This document shows, one piece after another, positions 1 to 7,239 of a DNA stretch of 10,116 nucleotides. Numbering within the stretch: the stretch's first letter is position 1; every line of letters starts with the position of its first letter. The stretch comes from Parachlamydiales bacterium (lineage in GTDB: Bacteria > Chlamydiota > Chlamydiia > Chlamydiales > JAJFMK01). A program made the position numbers and the translations under genes. The stretch is taken from contig JAGVKY010000161.1 of assembly GCA_020050175.1 (NCBI GenBank), positions 1-10,116 of the forward strand. Reading direction: 5' to 3'. Below the pieces are notes generated by a model. It was not told where the DNA came from and searched no databases. It was given only the letters and a program-made list of their open reading frames with translations.

Positions 1-1
1 T

Positions 2-553
2 AATCGCCTTCTCCTCCTTACAGCCGATCGTCTCGATCGAGAAGGAGGAACGCTTAAGGGGAATAACGTCTCTTTTATCGTTTACGGAAAGCAAAAAAAG
101 GGGGGATTTTCTGATCTTTTTCTCGACCGGAGCGAAGCGATTCAAACAGACACAGAACCTCTTTCCTACTTCTTTGCCAAGGAAAAGAGCCGCCCCTCTC
201 CTGAATATTTGATGACCACGCAATGGCTTCAGGAAGTTAAGAAAATTGATAACACACATTTTGATCATGAGAAGCTTTTATCTGAAGGAATGAGGAGACT
301 GAACATAGCCCTCTCCCCTTTAACCTTTGCCCTACTTGGGGCAGCCACTGGCTTTATGATTGGAAGAAAAGAGAGCTTTAAACCTCAACTCATCCTCCTT
401 TTATTGATCGCCTTTTTTCTCGTTTCGTTCTTTTTTGGAAAATCCTTCGATAAGAAATTTTGGATTTCGGTCCCATTTTTTATTGTTCCCCACCTTCTCC
501 TTGGCTCTACGGCTCTTTACCGTTTAAGACGTCTTTCAAGAGGAATTGAATGA
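2..553 (+). CDS. lptF: LPS export permease LptF-type (YjgP/YjgQ family), 3' part only
   Basis: Inner-membrane subunit of the LptB2FG ABC transporter, which extracts LPS/LOS from the inner membrane and passes it to the periplasmic Lpt bridge. The frame is open from base 2 with no stop, so the gene starts before the window and 183 C-terminal residues remain; a TTG/ATG pair at 209-214 is internal, not a start. The first ~75 residues are soluble and fit the end of the periplasmic beta-jellyroll. Three hydrophobic helices follow (roughly residues 100-116, 126-142 and 153-171), fitting TM4-TM6 of the family, ending in a basic tail (YRLRRLSRG). The stop overlaps the next permease start by four bases (ATGA), the usual lptF-lptG coupling. 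Family assignment is fairly firm; calling it LptF rather than LptG rests on gene order only. Confidence 0.75.
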   Translation, partial: NRLLLLTADRLDREGGTLKGNNVSFIVYGKQKKGGFSDLFLDRSEAIQTDTEPLSYFFAKEKSRPSPEYLMTTQWLQEVKKIDNTHFDHEKLLSEGMRRLNIALSPLTFALLGAATGFMIGRKESFKPQLILLLLIAFFLVSFFFGKSFDKKFWISVPFFIVPHLLLGSTALYRLRRLSRGIE

Positions 554-1614
554 AGTTTTTTGGCATTTGGGATCGCCTTCTCTTCAGAAGGCTTTTAGGA
601 ACAATTTTACTCTTCCTGATCAGTTTCTTTTTTATTTATGTTTTGATCGATTTTGCGAGCCGTGTATCAGGGATGGAGGGGATGCGAAAATCGCCCCAGC
701 TATTAGTCCGCTACTATGGAGCCGTCTTTATCAAACGTCTGGAGCTGCTTCTCCCTTTTGCCCTCCTTTTGGGGACGATTCGCACTCTGCAAATTCTTTA
801 CCGTGAAAGGGGATTTGTTTCTGCCCTGATGACGGGGACAAGGTTAAAAAGGCTTCTTTTTCCTTTTTATATGATAGGTTTTTTCTCCCTACTTCTCCTT
901 TGGAGCAATGAAGAATGGATTGTCCCGAGAGCTTTAAAAGAGATCAACTGGATCGAAAGCCTCTATTTCAAGCAGGGAGGGATTGGAGAAATTCATGGAA
1001 AAATTGTTGTCCAAACAGAAGAGGGAGGACGTCTCTTTTTTTTAAACATTGAGCCTTATGAAAGAACCCTGCAGGAGGTTTATTATCTCCCCTCATGGAA
1101 CAAGTTTTTCCATATGGAATTCCTTGATCTAAAGGAAAAGGTTCCCATTGGCCACTTTGTCGATACATTTGAACGGAAAGAAGAGGGGGATTGGTCTTTA
1201 ATCAAACGGGAAAATATCCTGCCCATTGAACAGCTTAAAGTCGTTTGGGATGACCTATTTGGCCTCGTCTCTCAACCTAACCAATTCCCTTTAAGCACTT
1301 TAATCAAAAAAGTCCAATACCCTGAAAAGTCTTCTCCCATGGAAAAGGAGGAAATAGCCACAACCTTAACGAAAAAAATCCTTTTCCCTGCCCTTCCCTG
1401 GCTTGCCATACTTGCTGTTATCCCCTTCGGCATCTCATTTTCTCGGGCTGTCTCCTTCTTTTCCCTCTACTCAATGGCTTTGTTCCTTTTTTTCTCTACC
1501 TACCTATCTCTTAGCGCTTTATTGATTCCGGCCTCTCCCCTCCTCGTTGTCATACCCTTTAGTCTCTTAGTTTTGATAATTAAGAAGAAGCACACAAAAT
1601 TTGCACGTACTTAA
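550..1614 (+). CDS. lptG: LPS export permease LptG-type (YjgP/YjgQ family)
   Basis: Second transmembrane subunit of the LPS/LOS exporter LptB2FG, paired with the product of the overlapping upstream gene. The 354 residues match the family length (about 350-370). The layout is classic: a basic amphipathic start (MKFFGIWDRLLFRRL), TM1 about 15-35, TM2 about 62-82, TM3 about 102-120, a soluble periplasmic jellyroll region about 121-270 with E-V-Y-Y-L-P and similar beta strands, then TM4-TM6 at about 277-296, 301-322 and 326-345, and a lysine-rich cytoplasmic end. The start at 550 is supported by the 4-base overlap with the upstream stop and by AGAGG at 539-543, six bases before the ATG. Subunit naming (F versus G) is from order; sequence identity within the family is low, so the two names could be swapped. 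Confidence 0.82.
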   Translation: MKFFGIWDRLLFRRLLGTILLFLISFFFIYVLIDFASRVSGMEGMRKSPQLLVRYYGAVFIKRLELLLPFALLLGTIRTLQILYRERGFVSALMTGTRLKRLLFPFYMIGFFSLLLLWSNEEWIVPRALKEINWIESLYFKQGGIGEIHGKIVVQTEEGGRLFFLNIEPYERTLQEVYYLPSWNKFFHMEFLDLKEKVPIGHFVDTFERKEEGDWSLIKRENILPIEQLKVVWDDLFGLVSQPNQFPLSTLIKKVQYPEKSSPMEKEEIATTLTKKILFPALPWLAILAVIPFGISFSRAVSFFSLYSMALFLFFSTYLSLSALLIPASPLLVVIPFSLLVLIIKKKHTKFART

Positions 1615-1638
1615 CTTTTTTTGATTAAAAATGTAGGT

Positions 1639-3135
1639 ATGTCGAAGGTTGTCTCCTCCCTAAGTCGAAAAGGTCATAACGAGCCGGAGTCCTCTGAGAA
1701 AGCAAAACGGTCGTCACTCACTCCTATCGATAATGTCATCACTCATATTGAGGGAAAAACGCTGGGGAAACCCGCCTCTCGTGAAAAATTTGTTATCCCG
1801 CAAAAACAAGAGGCTTGGACTTTTGCTTTTGAAGAATGGAAAGAGAAGAATAGGAATATCCATAAAACAGAAAAGGAATTTGCTGAAGCCTTTTTATTGG
1901 ATAAAGGGATCTATACTGAAAAAGATCGTTTAGATCTCCTCTACTTTGCTGTCAAAACCTATATGGGCGATGCGGTAGCAAAAAGACTCCCGAATGACAT
2001 TACTATTGTTCTTGATGAATCTGTAGAAGGACGTAAGAAATACCGTCTTTACTCTCCTGATATAAATCTTTTGGGTAGGGGAGCTGTTAATACAGCCAAT
2101 AAGGTTGAAGGGATATCTTTCGTTCTTAGAGAAGGGGTGCTCACTTCAAAACAAGTCCATTCTTATGTCCATCTCTACAAGACAGCTGTGGGTGAAGGGC
2201 GCGAAGAAGAGCCAGAGGAACTTGATCCAGGCATTATTACTCAAATAACGCTCCATGAAGAGGCAAGAAAATTAGATGAGGAAGGTCTCCTCGGAAAAGA
2301 TGATGCTGTCGGGGTTGAAGTCACTGAAAAAGGGATTTTGAGGGGGATTGGCAAAGCACCAGTTGTGGCTTCAAGTTCTGAAGTTTATGAAAAGTTTTAC
2401 AAGGGAGGCTCCCTTAAAAAATGGATAGAAAAAGAAAATCCACCCCCACTAACGATTCTTGAAGCCTATCGAGAGGCCCTTTATGGCCTGCGGGCGTTAG
2501 CTTACTTTTTCGCCAGACATATCGATTTGTCACCCTTTAATCTAACTGTCGATATTCCTCCAAAGATTGTTATTCGAGACTTTGGCGATGTCCACATCTG
2601 CAAACCTCTTAATCGAAGCATGAATGCTAAAGAAGTTTTAGAAGAAGTGAGAAACAATCCTTTTACGATTAAAAAGAATTTCACTCCAGCTTACACAATC
2701 ATGTCTGATGGAATTTTATTAACTAACTTAGAAGTGGCTTGTAATAAATCAGAAATAGCTTTAGCAAAACTCCTCGAAAATCCGTACAGTGATCCAGACT
2801 TAATTGAAGCCGAAAAAAATAATTTGATTGACAAAAGAAATGCCTTTCTAGCTCCCATCGAAAAATTTCAGGTATTTGAAATAGGACTTTCTTTATTTGA
2901 ATCTGTTTGTGGAGAAGAAAGTTTACGAAGCTTTAGGATGTCTCCTCCCTTTCAGATTGTTATGAAGCCAATTGATGAGAAAACCATCACCGCATCAGTG
3001 GATCGTCTAAACCTCCCCGCCCAAAAAGCAGAAGCTCTAAAAGAATTTTTTCTCTCTACGATTGGAACACAACTGGAGGAGAGGGCCTCTTCATTAGATG
3101 CCTTCCAACTTTATCAAGAAATTTTCCCCTCGTAA
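1639..3135 (+). CDS. divergent eukaryotic-type protein kinase-like protein, possible effector
   Basis: A 498-residue soluble protein with no signal peptide or membrane helix. Kinase-fold landmarks occur in order (numbered from the ATG at 1639): a glycine-rich loop LLGRGAVNT about 144-152, a beta3 strand FVLRE with Arg164 where active kinases have the ATP-contacting Lys, a probable C-helix about 204-215 with Glu207/208, a hinge-like EKFYKGGSL about 251-259, a catalytic loop HIDLSPFN (His294, Asp296, Asn301), DFG 314-316, TPAY about 349-352 resembling the end of an activation segment, and an F-helix-like FQVFEIGLSLFES near 410-422 with Gln in place of the usual Asp. The Ser/Lys-rich first 30 residues precede a helical region of ~110 residues of unknown role. 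Start choice: an in-frame TTG at 1621 adds six residues but neither start has a good ribosome-binding site; I prefer the ATG. It lies 24 bases after lptG and is probably co-transcribed. Activity and substrate are unknown; a secreted effector is an inference from the N-terminus and the host-associated phylum. Confidence 0.72.
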   Translation: MSKVVSSLSRKGHNEPESSEKAKRSSLTPIDNVITHIEGKTLGKPASREKFVIPQKQEAWTFAFEEWKEKNRNIHKTEKEFAEAFLLDKGIYTEKDRLDLLYFAVKTYMGDAVAKRLPNDITIVLDESVEGRKKYRLYSPDINLLGRGAVNTANKVEGISFVLREGVLTSKQVHSYVHLYKTAVGEGREEEPEELDPGIITQITLHEEARKLDEEGLLGKDDAVGVEVTEKGILRGIGKAPVVASSSEVYEKFYKGGSLKKWIEKENPPPLTILEAYREALYGLRALAYFFARHIDLSPFNLTVDIPPKIVIRDFGDVHICKPLNRSMNAKEVLEEVRNNPFTIKKNFTPAYTIMSDGILLTNLEVACNKSEIALAKLLENPYSDPDLIEAEKNNLIDKRNAFLAPIEKFQVFEIGLSLFESVCGEESLRSFRMSPPFQIVMKPIDEKTITASVDRLNLPAQKAEALKEFFLSTIGTQLEERASSLDAFQLYQEIFPS

Positions 3136-3177
3136 TCACCTTCGTCTTTACGAAAATCTTTCTCCCCATCAACTTAT

Positions 3178-3182
3178 AGGAG
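3178..3182 (+). promoter_or_regulatory. Shine-Dalgarno-like AGGAG abutting the murF-alr start
   Basis: TAGGAG directly touches the ATG at 3183 with zero spacer, which is too close for normal use. An in-frame TAG at 3177-3179 rules out a start further upstream, and the family N-terminus (DSRQV, LFIGLKG) begins soon after, so the ATG at 3183 remains the best start. Initiation may be weak, or re-initiation may follow the upstream gene. Confidence 0.4.
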
Positions 3183-5621
3183 ATGGAACCTTTCGACATA
3201 AATAAAATCCTTAAAACTTGCTCTGACCCTTTTTGGATCGATGACGTTGTGATTGACTCAAGACAAGTTTTTTCAAAAAACACCCTTTTTATTGGCCTTA
3301 AAGGAAAAAGACAGGAAGGATCATTATTTGCTCTAGATGCTGCAAAAAGAGGGGCTAAGGGAGTCATTGTTCAGAAGGGCATTCAAATTCCTGAACTTCC
3401 TAAGGGAACGGCCTTATTTGTGGTGGATGATCCATTAGCCACTCTGCAAGAGATTGCTAAAAGCTATCGACAAGAGATGAAGATCCCAGTCCTTTCCATC
3501 GGCGGCGCTGTTGGAAAAACACTCGTTAAGGATTTACTTTCTGAATTATTGCGTAAATCATTTTTCATCGCTTCCTCTCCTGAGAGCTTCAATAGCCAGA
3601 TCGGAGTTCCATTAAGTTTGCTGACGATCAAAAAAGGGGATCGATTTGCCTTAATCGAAGGAGCTATCTCAAAGCCGGGTGAAATAGAACAACTTCAAAA
3701 GATATTAGAACCAGACTATTGCCTTTTGACACCTTTGGAACCCCTTCCCCCCACCTCTTTTTCAAAAGAAGATTGGAAAAAAGAATGGTTGAAACTAGTG
3801 AGCGGGACTAAAAAGTGGTCCCTTCTCCCCTTTTCCCATCCTTCGTCTTTCAGATGGGACCACCCTTCTACAGAACTTCCTCATGCAGCTCTTCTTGATC
3901 ACCGTCCGGTCAAGGAGATGCCTTATGCGATCACTTTTCCTTCGGGGCGCTATTTCCAAGGCACCATTCGCGGTAGCTACAGCTACTTCCTTAACCTTGT
4001 GAATATGGCTATCAAAAGTGCTTTTCTTCTAGGGTTACCTGAAGAAGCTATAGAAGAAGGTGTTAGAGCGGCCTCTGTAGAACTCATGAGGACAGAAATT
4101 TTTAAGGCAGCGACCGGAACTACCATCTTAAATGCCTCTTACTCTTCTGACCCTCAATCGGTCGCCCTCTCTCTACGACATCTCTCTTCTTCACCTGATC
4201 ATCATGAGAAACACTTTTTGTTCGGCGGTCTCAAAGGAGAGGGGCGTCAAGAAGCTTTAAGGACTATTGGAGAGACTATTCTTTCAACCTCTATCGATCG
4301 TCTCTCTCTTTATGGAGCCAGAGACTTTTCTCCTCTTCTAGAGGTTTTAAAAAATGGGGGGTTTAAAAAGGAGATCGCGACTTACCCTTCTCTCGAAGTA
4401 GCCTTAAACCATTTAAAAAAATCTTTATTCCATGATCAAACTATTCTTTTAAAAGGCCCGAGCAAAATTCCCCTTGAAAGGGTGATCGAACAGGTCAATG
4501 AGAGTCAGTCCCACAACCTTTGCCTCATCCATCTCGCGGCTTTAAGACATAATCTTTCCCTTTTCCGTTCCATTGCCCCAACAAAAAGATTTTTGGTCAT
4601 GGTAAAGGCTCAAGGGTACGGAACCGATGATTGGCAGTTAGCCCGTTTTTTAGATGGTGAGGGAATCGATTTTTTAGGGGTCTCTTATGTGGACGAAGCT
4701 GTATCTCTTAAAAGGGCGGGCATTAAACAAGAAATTTTTGTTTTAAATGCAGCCCCCTACGAGGCAGACAAAGTGGCTCGCTGGGATTTGCAAGTGGGGG
4801 TAGGTGACGTCGAGATTCTTCGTTACTTGAGTGCATCAGCCTCTAAATTAGGAAAAAAACTGAAAGTCCACCTCCATGTCGACACTGGAATGAGCCGTTT
4901 TGGATGTCGACCAAGAGAGGCTCTCCGCTTAGCTGAGTCGATCCAATCTGACCCTTATCTTCTCTTCGAAGGAATGATGACTCATCTTTCCGCTGCAGAG
5001 GATCCTAGGGAGGATCCCTTTACTCTTAAACAGATAGAAATTTTCCAAAACGTTAGACGAGATCTTGAAGGGCTAGGATACATTCCTAAATGGGTCCACC
5101 TCTCCAACTCTGCAGCTTTACTTCGGTTTCCTCATGTCGAAGAAAATATGGTCCGGTTAGGCCTCTCAATTTTCGGTTTGCACCCCTCCCCACAAACAGT
5201 CGGCCTTCCTTTAACTCCAGCCATATCGCTTCAATCAAAAATTGTAGCCATTAACCAATGTGAAAAAGGCTCTGCTGTCAGTTATGGGAGGAGTTATATT
5301 GTTCAAAAGGACGAAACTAAGATAGCCGTCCTTCCCATTGGTTATTACGATGGCCTCCATCGTCACTATAGCGGAAAAGGGCATGTCGTCATACGTGGAC
5401 AGAAAGCACCAATGGTGGGTAAAATTTGCATGGACTATATGATGGTTGACGTTACTGATGTTGAGGGGGTTACTGTTGGTGATCCTGTACTTCTATTTGG
5501 TTCGGACGATTATGGTCATGTTGCCACTCCAGAGGCCTTTTCGGCTTTTAGCCTTGGGGATATCCACGAGCTTGTCACCTGTTTAGGTCCACGGATACCC
5601 CGTATTTTCATAGAGGAATAG
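3183..5621 (+). CDS. MurF-like/alanine racemase fusion protein, ligase half probably degenerate
   Basis: An 812-residue fusion with the layout of the bifunctional MurF-Alr proteins known from Bacteroidetes. Residues 1-440 resemble MurF, which adds D-Ala-D-Ala to UDP-MurNAc-tripeptide: N-domain DSRQV (25-29) and LFIGLKG, P-loop region SIGGAVGKTLVK (105-116), SFNSQIGVPLS (135-145), SKPGEIE (163-169), and LLKGPSK (422-428). Residues about 446-812 are a fold-type III alanine racemase: PLP lysine Lys475 in MVKAQGYG, DTGMSRFG (567-574), Arg658 in MVRLG, catalytic Tyr701 in SYGRSY, GYYDG (720-724), and CMDYMMVDVT (749-758). The racemase makes D-Ala from L-Ala in the cytoplasm for peptidoglycan. The ligase half departs from consensus at the P-loop (TGSNGKT is GGAVGKT), at the TNIGxAH motif (LTPLEPL instead) and at YNxxP/YNSD (YSSDP), so ligase activity is doubtful. 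In the racemase, His565 replaces the lysine that is carbamylated in many Alr enzymes. The stop is 2 bases before the next gene. Confidence 0.88.
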   Translation: MEPFDINKILKTCSDPFWIDDVVIDSRQVFSKNTLFIGLKGKRQEGSLFALDAAKRGAKGVIVQKGIQIPELPKGTALFVVDDPLATLQEIAKSYRQEMKIPVLSIGGAVGKTLVKDLLSELLRKSFFIASSPESFNSQIGVPLSLLTIKKGDRFALIEGAISKPGEIEQLQKILEPDYCLLTPLEPLPPTSFSKEDWKKEWLKLVSGTKKWSLLPFSHPSSFRWDHPSTELPHAALLDHRPVKEMPYAITFPSGRYFQGTIRGSYSYFLNLVNMAIKSAFLLGLPEEAIEEGVRAASVELMRTEIFKAATGTTILNASYSSDPQSVALSLRHLSSSPDHHEKHFLFGGLKGEGRQEALRTIGETILSTSIDRLSLYGARDFSPLLEVLKNGGFKKEIATYPSLEVALNHLKKSLFHDQTILLKGPSKIPLERVIEQVNESQSHNLCLIHLAALRHNLSLFRSIAPTKRFLVMVKAQGYGTDDWQLARFLDGEGIDFLGVSYVDEAVSLKRAGIKQEIFVLNAAPYEADKVARWDLQVGVGDVEILRYLSASASKLGKKLKVHLHVDTGMSRFGCRPREALRLAESIQSDPYLLFEGMMTHLSAAEDPREDPFTLKQIEIFQNVRRDLEGLGYIPKWVHLSNSAALLRFPHVEENMVRLGLSIFGLHPSPQTVGLPLTPAISLQSKIVAINQCEKGSAVSYGRSYIVQKDETKIAVLPIGYYDGLHRHYSGKGHVVIRGQKAPMVGKICMDYMMVDVTDVEGVTVGDPVLLFGSDDYGHVATPEAFSAFSLGDIHELVTCLGPRIPRIFIEE

Positions 5622-5623
5622 AC

Positions 5624-7129
5624 ATGTCACAGAAAGCCATTGATTCTTTAAAAGAACTAGGTAAAAAAGCAGCCCTCCTATCGGGAGCGATCCATCTGCT
5701 AGAGTGGGATCAAGAAACTCTCATGCCTGAAGAAGGGGCAGCTAATCGAGCTGAACAATTAGCCCTTTTGTCTTCGATCCTCCACGAAATGGAGACAGCA
5801 GAGGTTTTTAAAAAAGGTTTAGAACAAGCTGAAAATGAGCAGCTTTCAGACGAAAATAAAGCTTGTCTCAGAGAATGGAAACGAGATTACCACAAAGCCG
5901 TTGCCCTCCCTCCTGCTTTTGTCGAAACCTTTGCAAGAACTACATCTCAAGCCTTGCAAATTTGGAAAGAAGCTCGCGAAAAAAGCGATTTTTCCCTTTT
6001 TGCACCGATGCTTGAAAAAATTGTCTCACTTAATAGGCAAAAAGCTGACTATCTGGGGTACCAAGAAAAACCTTACGACGCTCTTTTAGACCTTTTTGAG
6101 CCTCAAGCAACGACTGCCAACATCACTACCCTTTTTGAGGCCTTAAAAAAAGAAATCGTCCCCCTCTTAAAGGCCATCAATTCCACTAAGAAAGTGGAGC
6201 AGGAAAGCGTTAAGGGCCTTTTCTCACAAGATGCTCAGCTAGCTTTTTCCCGTCAGGTGGCAGAAAAAATGGGCTTTAGCTTTAAAAAAGGGCGACTCGA
6301 TCTATCGACCCACCCTTTTTGCACCTCTTTACACCCCAAAGACACGAGGATCACCACGAGAATTGACGAAAACGATCCGATCGGTTGCTTGATGGGGGTG
6401 ATCCACGAAACGGGACACGCTCTTTACGAAGAAGGGCTTCCTGAAGAATGGTTTGGGACTCCCTTAGGTCAAGCTCTCTCTATGGGCATGCACGAAAGTC
6501 AGTCTCGTTTTTGGGAAACAAGGATTGGGCAAAGCCGTCCTTTCTGGAAAGGCTTCTATCCCCTTTTGAAAAAAACATTTCCAAAGCCTTTGCAAAACAT
6601 CGATGAAGAAACCTTTTACCGTTCGGTCAACCGGGTTGAACCCACCTTTATCCGGGTCGAAGCCGACGAAGTAACTTATCCTCTCCATGTGATTTTAAGA
6701 TTTGAGTTAGAGCAAGCCTTGATCAATGACAAACTTCCTGTAAAAGAGATCCCCTCTCTCTGGAATGAGAAAATGGCAAAATACTTAGAGATCACCCCGC
6801 CAAACGATCGACTCGGTTGTTTGCAAGATATTCACTGGTCTCTTGGTTTAATGGGCTATTTTCCGACCTATACTCTTGGAAACATCTATGCAGCAACGTT
6901 ATTTGATGCCTTTAAAAACGAGCACCCTGACTGGGATAAACGGTTAGAGACGACCGACTTATCTTTTGTAAATGAGTGGCAAAACAAGGCGGTTCACCTC
7001 CATGGCCGCCGCTATGGAAGCGTCGAACTTTTGGAAAAAATCTCCAAAAGACCTTTTAGCGCGGAACCCTATACAACTTATCTCAAAGAAAAATACAAGA
7101 AAATCTACCCAGGAATATCCCTCTCTTGA
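5624..7129 (+). CDS. M32-family metallocarboxypeptidase (carboxypeptidase Taq type)
   Basis: A cytoplasmic zinc carboxypeptidase that trims residues from peptide C-termini; 501 residues is the normal length of family M32. There is no signal peptide. Zinc site: HETGH at 261-265 (His261, catalytic Glu262, His265), with Glu291 of the family motif HESQSRFWE (290-298) as third ligand. Other family blocks are present: LLEWDQETLMP (25-35), FGTPLGQ (277-283), RVEADEVTYPLH (344-355), the C-terminal GCLQDIHWS (398-406) and GYFPTYTLGN (411-420). All catalytic residues are intact, so it should be active. AGAGGA at 5612-5617 lies inside the end of the preceding gene about six bases before the ATG, so translation is probably coupled to the murF-alr fusion. 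A role in recycling peptides is plausible, but M32 enzymes are general; a peptidoglycan role is suggested only by position. Confidence 0.93.
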   Translation: MSQKAIDSLKELGKKAALLSGAIHLLEWDQETLMPEEGAANRAEQLALLSSILHEMETAEVFKKGLEQAENEQLSDENKACLREWKRDYHKAVALPPAFVETFARTTSQALQIWKEAREKSDFSLFAPMLEKIVSLNRQKADYLGYQEKPYDALLDLFEPQATTANITTLFEALKKEIVPLLKAINSTKKVEQESVKGLFSQDAQLAFSRQVAEKMGFSFKKGRLDLSTHPFCTSLHPKDTRITTRIDENDPIGCLMGVIHETGHALYEEGLPEEWFGTPLGQALSMGMHESQSRFWETRIGQSRPFWKGFYPLLKKTFPKPLQNIDEETFYRSVNRVEPTFIRVEADEVTYPLHVILRFELEQALINDKLPVKEIPSLWNEKMAKYLEITPPNDRLGCLQDIHWSLGLMGYFPTYTLGNIYAATLFDAFKNEHPDWDKRLETTDLSFVNEWQNKAVHLHGRRYGSVELLEKISKRPFSAEPYTTYLKEKYKKIYPGISLS

Positions 7130-7140
7130 GACAATAGACA

Positions 7141-7166
7141 TACGCCCTAACTTTGATAGGGTCGTA
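7141..7166 (+). other. hairpin after the carboxypeptidase gene, overlapping the terminator stem
   Basis: TACGCCCTA (7141-7149) pairs with TAGGG-T-CGTA (7157-7166) as nine base pairs with one bulged T at 7162 and a 7-base loop. Its 3' arm contains the bases that form the 5' arm of the terminator-like stem downstream, so both cannot form at once. No run of T follows this hairpin directly, so on its own it is not a terminator. It may protect the 3' end or act as an alternative fold. Confidence 0.45.
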
Positions 7167-7185
7167 CAAAAAGATCGACCTTTTT
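7158..7185 (+). terminator. probable intrinsic terminator between carboxypeptidase and ftsH
   Basis: AGGGTCG (7158-7164) pairs with CGACCTT (7176-7182), a seven-pair stem including one G-T pair, with an 11-base loop. The five GC-rich core pairs are followed directly by TTTTT (7181-7185), then nine A. The T-run is short and the stem modest, so termination may be partial. It would separate the lptF-to-carboxypeptidase unit from ftsH. Confidence 0.45.
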
Positions 7186-7201
7186 AAAAAAAAATTATAA
7201 G
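7173..7201 (+). promoter_or_regulatory. candidate housekeeping-sigma promoter for ftsH
   Basis: TATAAG at 7196-7201 is a good -10 match. The spacer upstream is a T5-A9 tract, and AT-rich spacers are known to help chlamydial sigma-66 promoters, whose -35 boxes are often poor. The hexamer at the expected -35 place (GATCGA, 7173-7178) matches weakly. Transcription would begin near 7208, giving a leader of about 30 bases before ftsH. Confidence 0.35.
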
Positions 7202-7229
7202 AGTGTAGAGATAGGTGTCCCTCTTTTCT

Positions 7230-7233
7230 GGAG
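7230..7233 (+). promoter_or_regulatory. ribosome-binding site of ftsH
   Basis: GGAG lies six bases before the ATG at 7240, an ideal spacing that fixes the start and gives the acidic MADDNNNDKD N-terminus typical of a short cytoplasmic tail before TM1. Confidence 0.65.
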
Positions 7234-7239
7234 TAGCAA

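Noticed and set aside
209..553. A possible complete short gene starting at TTG 209
   Set aside because: The same frame is open back to base 2 and reads as the end of an LptF jellyroll region, so the TTG/ATG are internal codons of a gene cut by the window edge.
3141..3154. Small inverted repeat TTCGT-CTTT-ACGAA between the kinase and murF-alr genes
   Set aside because: Only five base pairs, half of them A-T, with no T-run after it; too weak to call a terminator.
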